Shown here: in pieces, positions 59,729 to 64,000 of the stretch
Layout: each line of letters opens with the position of its first letter
How positions within the stretch are numbered: position 1 is the stretch's first letter
Assembly: GCA_036563245.1 (NCBI GenBank)
Contig: DATCMU010000050.1
Location: 1-64,000 of the forward strand
Reading direction: 5' to 3'
Length of the DNA: 64,000 nt
From: DATCMU01 sp036563245
Lineage (GTDB): Bacteria; Pseudomonadota; Alphaproteobacteria; Rhizobiales; Devosiaceae
Translations under genes and position numbers: made by a program
The notes under the pieces: generated by a model
The model's database searches: none
What the model was told of the DNA's origin: nothing
Seen by the model: the letters and a program-made list of their open reading frames with translations, nothing else

Positions 59729-59976
59729 GCCCCTCGCAGGGGATGGAACGGGTCGGGAATCGCCCGAACCATACCCCGGCAGACGCCGCCCGGATGCTGA
59801 TGGCGCGCATTAGGGACAAACGCAACAAGCAGCCTATTGCCCAGAGGCGCCGTTTGCTTTTGACAGCGGCCCGCGCCCCGGGCTAGGCTTTTTGCTGCTC
59901 CAACATCCCTAGACGCAGCGACGTCCGGCCCACCAGCAAGCGGCGTTGCCATCCTGTTTTTTCGAGGAAAGAACCA

Positions 59977-60993
59977 ATGCGCTACAATTCCCTTGGGGGA
60001 ACGGGCTTGCTCGTTTCCGAACTTTGCCTTGGCACCATGACTTTCGGCGGACGCGGATACTGGACCGCCATCGGCGAGCTGGACCAGCAAACCGCCGACA
60101 CGATCGTCGCCCGCGCGCTGGACGCGGGCATCAACTTCATCGACACCGCCGACGTCTACTCCGAAGGGCTCTCCGAACAGATCACCGGCGACGCCATCCG
60201 CAATTCCGGCCGCCAGCGCTCCGACATCGTCCTGGCGACCAAGGTCAACAGCGCCATGGGGCCCGGTCCCAACGATCGCGGATCGTCGCGCGGCCACATC
60301 ATGGACGCGGTCAGGAAAAGCCTCAAGCGCCTGGGCACCGACTATATCGACCTCTACCAGATCCATGGGCAGGACATGCTCACGCCCGTCGAGGAAACCG
60401 TGCGCGCCCTGGAGGATCTCGTCCGCGAGGGGTTGGTCCGCTATGTGGGCTGCTCCAACTGGCAGGCATGGCGGCTGTCCCAGGCGCTGTCGCTGGCCGA
60501 CCATCGCGGCTGGTCGCGGTTCGCCAGTCTGCAGGCCTACTATACCATCGCAGGGCGTGACCTCGAACGTGAGCTTGTGCCCCTGCTCAACGACCAGAAG
60601 GTGGGGCTGATGGTCTGGAGCCCGCTCGCCGGCGGCCTTCTCTCCGGCAAGTACGATCGCGACGGCAAGGGCCCCGACGGTTCGCGCCGCGTCGATTTCG
60701 ACTTCCCGCCAGTCAATAGGGACCGGGCCTTCGACTGCGTGGACGTCATGCGCGAGATCGGCGAGGCAAAGGGCATTTCCGTCGCCCGCGTCGCCCTCGC
60801 CTGGCTCCTCCACCAGAAGGTCGTCACTTCCGTGATCATTGGAGCCAAGACCACAGATCAGCTCGATGACAACCTCGCCGCAGTCGATGTCGAACTTACG
60901 CCCGAGGAACTCGAGCGGCTCGACAAGGTCAGCGCCCTGCCCGCCGAATATCCCGGATGGATGGTTTCCCGGCAGAACGCGGGCCGCGCCTGA
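59977..60993 (+). CDS. Aldo/keto reductase
   Basis: This 338-residue NADPH-dependent oxidoreductase shows the AKR catalytic tetrad in INFIDTADVYSEGLSE (Asp, Tyr), the Lys in IVLATKV and the His in LYQIHGQD. WSPLAGGLLSGKY and VIIGAKTTDQL complete the cofactor pocket. The substrate is unknown. GAGGAAAG lies before the ATG. Confidence 0.94.
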   Translation: MRYNSLGGTGLLVSELCLGTMTFGGRGYWTAIGELDQQTADTIVARALDAGINFIDTADVYSEGLSEQITGDAIRNSGRQRSDIVLATKVNSAMGPGPNDRGSSRGHIMDAVRKSLKRLGTDYIDLYQIHGQDMLTPVEETVRALEDLVREGLVRYVGCSNWQAWRLSQALSLADHRGWSRFASLQAYYTIAGRDLERELVPLLNDQKVGLMVWSPLAGGLLSGKYDRDGKGPDGSRRVDFDFPPVNRDRAFDCVDVMREIGEAKGISVARVALAWLLHQKVVTSVIIGAKTTDQLDDNLAAVDVELTPEELERLDKVSALPAEYPGWMVSRQNAGRA

Positions 60994-61078
60994 CGCGCGG
61001 GGGCTGGACGCCACGCAAGACCGTGCCCATATGCCCCAAACGGGGTGCCGGACCGGTCTTGCCGGCAAGGGAGATATC

Positions 61079-61786
61079 ATGATGATTATCAAGCAATCAG
61101 CCGCGTTGGGCATGCTCCTGACGCTGGCGACAACGGGGGTGGCCATGGCCGAAGCTCGCAATTTTCCCGTTCAGGGGTTCGATCGCATCGAGGCGTCCTC
61201 GGGCCTTCATGTCACGGTCACGCCAGGCGAGGCCGCGAGCGTGGTCGTGGACGCCCCCGATCCCGCCGACCTGGACAAGCTGATCGTCGAGGTACGGGGC
61301 AATACCCTTGTCCTGGGGCAGCAGCACAAATGGTTCGACTTCAGCTTCGCCTTCGGCCCTCGCGTCGAGGTGAAGGTCACCGCCCCCGCGCTGAGGGCAA
61401 TCGCGGTGAGTTCGGGCGCCGACCTGACGGCCTCGGGCTGGAGCGTCCCGGAGTTCGATCTTGCCGCCTCCAGCGGTGCGCATGTCGCGGTCAGCGACAT
61501 CGCGGCAAACAACGTATCCGCCAACGCAAGCTCGGGCGGCGGCATCGAAGCGGCTGGCAAATGCGCCAACCTCGATGCGGACGCGTCGAGTGGCGGACAA
61601 TTGAACGCCTCTGGTTTGATCTGCAATGAGGTTTCGGTCAACGCCTCGAGCGGCGGTTCCGCCGAGGTTCACGCAACCGATGCGATCACCGCCGGCGCGT
61701 CGAGCGGCGGCTCGGTGACCGTGACCGGCAATCCCTCAAAGACGCAGATTCAGTCGTCGTTTGGCGGCAGCATCAACATCAAGTGA
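61079..61786 (+). CDS. DUF2807 secreted repeat protein
   Basis: This 235-residue protein has a signal peptide (IIKQSAALGMLLTLATTGVAMA) and a DUF2807 (GIN) domain, a beta-helix. Repeats centred on SSG recur at about 20 residues: AVSSGADLTAS, AASSGAHVAVSD, NASSGGGIEAAG, DASSGGQLNASG, NASSGGSAEVHA, GASSGGSVTVTG. They would form the coils of a helix. The role is unknown, perhaps surface attachment. AGGGAGA precedes the ATG at 61079; another ATG lies 3 bases later. Confidence 0.9.
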   Translation: MMIIKQSAALGMLLTLATTGVAMAEARNFPVQGFDRIEASSGLHVTVTPGEAASVVVDAPDPADLDKLIVEVRGNTLVLGQQHKWFDFSFAFGPRVEVKVTAPALRAIAVSSGADLTASGWSVPEFDLAASSGAHVAVSDIAANNVSANASSGGGIEAAGKCANLDADASSGGQLNASGLICNEVSVNASSGGSAEVHATDAITAGASSGGSVTVTGNPSKTQIQSSFGGSINIK

Positions 61787-61790
61787 TGTG

Positions 61791-61821
61791 AAAAAGGCCC
61801 CCCGCGCAATCGTGGGGGGCC
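61791..61821. terminator. Terminator between DUF2807 gene and alaS
   Basis: GGCCCCCC (61796-61803) pairs with GGGGGGCC (61814-61821). AAAAA on the left (61791-61795) gives a T run for alaS on the minus strand. It is placed between convergent genes. Confidence 0.9.
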
Positions 61822-61847
61822 TGACCACCAGAGACAGTGGCTGATGA

Positions 61848-64000
61848 TCAGATAGCTGCGAGTTTCTCGCGGATCGCCGCCAGCGCCTCGTTTGCCTTGG
61901 ACCCGTCGGGTCCACCGGCCTGCGCCATGTCCGGGCGGCCGCCTCCGCCCTGCCCGCCCAGCGCCGCGGATCCGACCCGTACCAGATCGACCGCGCTGAC
62001 CCTGTCCTTGAGGTCGTCTGTCACGCCCACCGCGATCCCGGCCTTGCCATCTTCGGTGATCCCGATGATGGCGACGATACCGGAGCCCACCTGCTTCTTG
62101 CCCTGGTCGACGAGCCCGCGCAGGTCCTTGGGCTGCAGGCCATCGACCGCCCGGCCCATGAAGGAAAACCCGTTCACGGTCTCGGAGGCCGGCGCCTCGC
62201 CGCCACCGCCGCCCATTGCGATCTTCTGGCGCAGTTCCGCGACCTGCCGCTCAAGCTGCTTGCGCTCGTCGGTGAGCGCTTCGACGCGGGACCGCACTTC
62301 ACGCGGCGATACCTTGAGCACGGAAGCGATCGACCGCAATTCGCGGTCCTGCTCGCCGAGATAGCGCCGCGCGCCTTCCGCAGTCAGCGCTTCAACGCGC
62401 CGCACGCCCGAGGCAACCGAGGTTTCCTGCACAACGGTGACCAGGCCGATCTCCCCGGTGCGCCGCACATGCGTGCCGCCGCACAATTCCATCGAGTAGG
62501 TCTTGCCCGCCTTGGCGCCCTCCAGGGCCGTGCCCATCGTGACGACCCGCACCTCGTCGCCGTATTTCTCGCCGAACAGGGCCATCGCGCCCGCCGCCCG
62601 CGCGTCGTCGACGCCCATGAGGCGCGTCTCCACAGGCGCATCCTGCAGGACGATCGCATTGGCAATCCGCTCGACTTCGGCGATCTCGTCCTCGGTCATC
62701 GCCTTGGTATGCGAGAAGTCGAACCGCAGCCGGTCCGGCGAAACCAGCGACCCCTTCTGCGCCACATGCGTGCCCAGCACCTCGCGCAAGGCTTCGTGCA
62801 GCAAATGGGTGGCCGAATGGTTGGCCCTGATCGCCGAACGCCGCCGGGAATCGACGATCAGATGAAGCGCAAGGCCCGGCCGCAGCGCTCCCCTGGCGAT
62901 CTTCACCTTGTGGGCAAACACGCCGCCCGCCAGCTTCTGGGTGTCGGTCACTTCGGCCTCGACCCCTTCGCCCCGGAGCCTGCCGGTATCCCCCACCTGG
63001 CCGCCACTCTCGGCATAGAACGGGGTCTGGTTGAAGACCACATAGCCCTCGCTGCCCGCCTCCAGCGCATCCACCACGGCGCCGCCGGCGACAAGCGCCA
63101 CGACCGCACCCTCGGCTTCCTCGGTCTCGTAACCGAGAAATTCGGTCGCACCGGCGCTCTCGGCAATGGCAAACCAGACCTGGTCGGTCTTTGTCTCGCC
63201 CGATCCCGCCCAGCTCTTGCGTGCCTCGGCTTTCTGCTGGGCCATTGCCGCCTCGAAGCCCGAAATGTCGACGCCAATGCCGCGCGTACGCAGCGCATCC
63301 TGCGTCAGGTCCAGCGGAAAGCCGTAGGTGTCATAGAGTTTGAAGGCGGTGAACCCGTCGAGCATGTCGCCCTTGCCCAGGCTCTGCGTTTCCTCCTCCA
63401 GAATCCCCAGTCCACGGCTCAGGGTCTTGAGGAAGCGCTCCTCCTCGAGGCGAACCGTCTCGGAGATCATCGCTTCGCCGCGGCTGAGCTCCGGATAGGC
63501 CTGGCCCATCTCGCGCACAAGGGTGGGCACAAGCTTGTGGATCACCGGCTCCTGCGCGCCCAGCAGCGTCGCATGGCGCATGGCGCGGCGCATGATCCGG
63601 CGCAGCACATAGCCGCGCCCCTCGTTCGAGGGGAGAACGCCTTCCGCGATGAGAAACGACATGGCGCGAAGATGATCCGCGATCACCCGTTGCGAGGTCT
63701 TGCCCGCGCCCCCCGGTTCGCTGCCGGTCACCTGCGCGGCGGACGCGATCAACGCCTTGAACAGGTCGATATCGTAATTGTCGTGAACGCCCTGCAGAAC
63801 CGCCGCGATACGCTCCAGGCCCATGCCGGTGTCGATGGATGGGCGCGGCAGGTCAAGCCGGGCGCCGCCTTCCTGCTGCTCGTACTGCATGAAGACCAGG
63901 TTCCAGATCTCGATGAACCGGTCTCCATCTTCTTCCGGCGATCCCGGCGGACCGCCCCAGATATCCTCGCCATGATCGTAGAAGATCTCGGAGCACGGAC
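61848..64000 (-). CDS. alaS: Alanine--tRNA ligase, partial (right edge)
   Basis: AlaRS charges tRNA-Ala. The gene runs off the right edge: the last bases still translate in frame as PCSEIFYDHGEDIWGGPPG, the catalytic core, so roughly the first fifth of the protein is missing. Seen from left to right in the protein are the core (PRPSIDTGMGLERIAAVLQG), the editing domain HSATHLLHEALREVLGTHVA with zinc-binding CGGTHVRRTGEIG, and the C-terminal DHHA1-like part ending with GGGGRPDMAQAGG. About 717 residues are present. Confidence 0.97.
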   Translation of the reverse strand, partial: PCSEIFYDHGEDIWGGPPGSPEEDGDRFIEIWNLVFMQYEQQEGGARLDLPRPSIDTGMGLERIAAVLQGVHDNYDIDLFKALIASAAQVTGSEPGGAGKTSQRVIADHLRAMSFLIAEGVLPSNEGRGYVLRRIMRRAMRHATLLGAQEPVIHKLVPTLVREMGQAYPELSRGEAMISETVRLEEERFLKTLSRGLGILEEETQSLGKGDMLDGFTAFKLYDTYGFPLDLTQDALRTRGIGVDISGFEAAMAQQKAEARKSWAGSGETKTDQVWFAIAESAGATEFLGYETEEAEGAVVALVAGGAVVDALEAGSEGYVVFNQTPFYAESGGQVGDTGRLRGEGVEAEVTDTQKLAGGVFAHKVKIARGALRPGLALHLIVDSRRRSAIRANHSATHLLHEALREVLGTHVAQKGSLVSPDRLRFDFSHTKAMTEDEIAEVERIANAIVLQDAPVETRLMGVDDARAAGAMALFGEKYGDEVRVVTMGTALEGAKAGKTYSMELCGGTHVRRTGEIGLVTVVQETSVASGVRRVEALTAEGARRYLGEQDRELRSIASVLKVSPREVRSRVEALTDERKQLERQVAELRQKIAMGGGGGEAPASETVNGFSFMGRAVDGLQPKDLRGLVDQGKKQVGSGIVAIIGITEDGKAGIAVGVTDDLKDRVSAVDLVRVGSAALGGQGGGGRPDMAQAGGPDGSKANEALAAIREKLAAI

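Overview
The window is GC-rich, gene-dense chromosomal DNA from an alphaproteobacterium, most likely a member of the Hyphomicrobiales (Rhizobiales), possibly Devosiaceae-like. The assignment rests on family content and order read from the translations: DUF1476 (ATPase inhibitor zeta) divergent from purC-purS, the BolA / DUF6665 / monothiol-glutaredoxin block after purL, folE-hisI, sfsA-map-radC, DUF3126 near cysE, DUF2336 next to a lytic transglycosylase, a zf-CHCC protein, BacA/SbmA, and perfect CtrA-type boxes (TTAA-N7-TTAA). There is no phage, IS transposase, CRISPR array or rRNA. Two tRNA genes are present: Thr(TGT) and Leu(TAA).

Layout. 0-1.7 kb: a two-gene cassette with a secreted protein, less GC-rich than its surroundings, lying on the 3' side of tRNA-Thr. 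1.8-9 kb: nadK, DUF2336, lytic transglycosylase, nitroreductase, a secreted protein and thrS. 9-16 kb: yidD, an IscU-like scaffold, folE, hisI and rhomboid, then a signalling and envelope stretch (PAS_5, PilZ, a LapG-like peptidase, small membrane proteins). CtrA boxes occur at 5.3, 12.0 and 14.9 kb. 16-30 kb: cysE, two hydrolase or monooxygenase genes, gnd, tRNA-Leu, gpt, a CinA-like protein, sfsA-map-radC, a CelD-like acyltransferase, ccdA, rpe and two MFS transporters. 30.7-42.3 kb: the purine block (purB, purC, purS, purQ, purL) with five accessory membrane or redox genes set among or after the pur genes, then bolA, DUF6665 and grxD. 42-50 kb: two MFS exporters, a sulfotransferase that looks acquired, IMPase-ttcA and an SbmA/BacA transporter with an unusual C-terminal extension. 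49.27-49.72 kb: an array of 173-bp repeats, in which the 3' end of rpsD and its terminator are duplicated together with a nested palindrome. 50-58 kb: rpsD, a DMT transporter, a GntR(YtrA)-ABC operon with a perfect 10+10 bp operator, trmJ, GFA, TfoX-N, icd and an outer-membrane beta-barrel protein. 58-64 kb: a TPR-sulfotransferase, an aldo/keto reductase, a DUF2807 repeat protein, and alaS running off the right edge.

The genes are mostly core metabolism (purine, folate, histidine, NADP, isocitrate, pentose phosphate) and translation (thrS, alaS, rpsD, map, ttcA, trmJ). The most distinctive parts are the duplicated rpsD tail with three stacked terminators, the CtrA-box set around envelope and signalling genes, the interleaved purine operon, the extended SbmA/BacA protein and the leftmost secreted-protein cassette. 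All functional statements come from reading translations and remembered family features. No database search was run.
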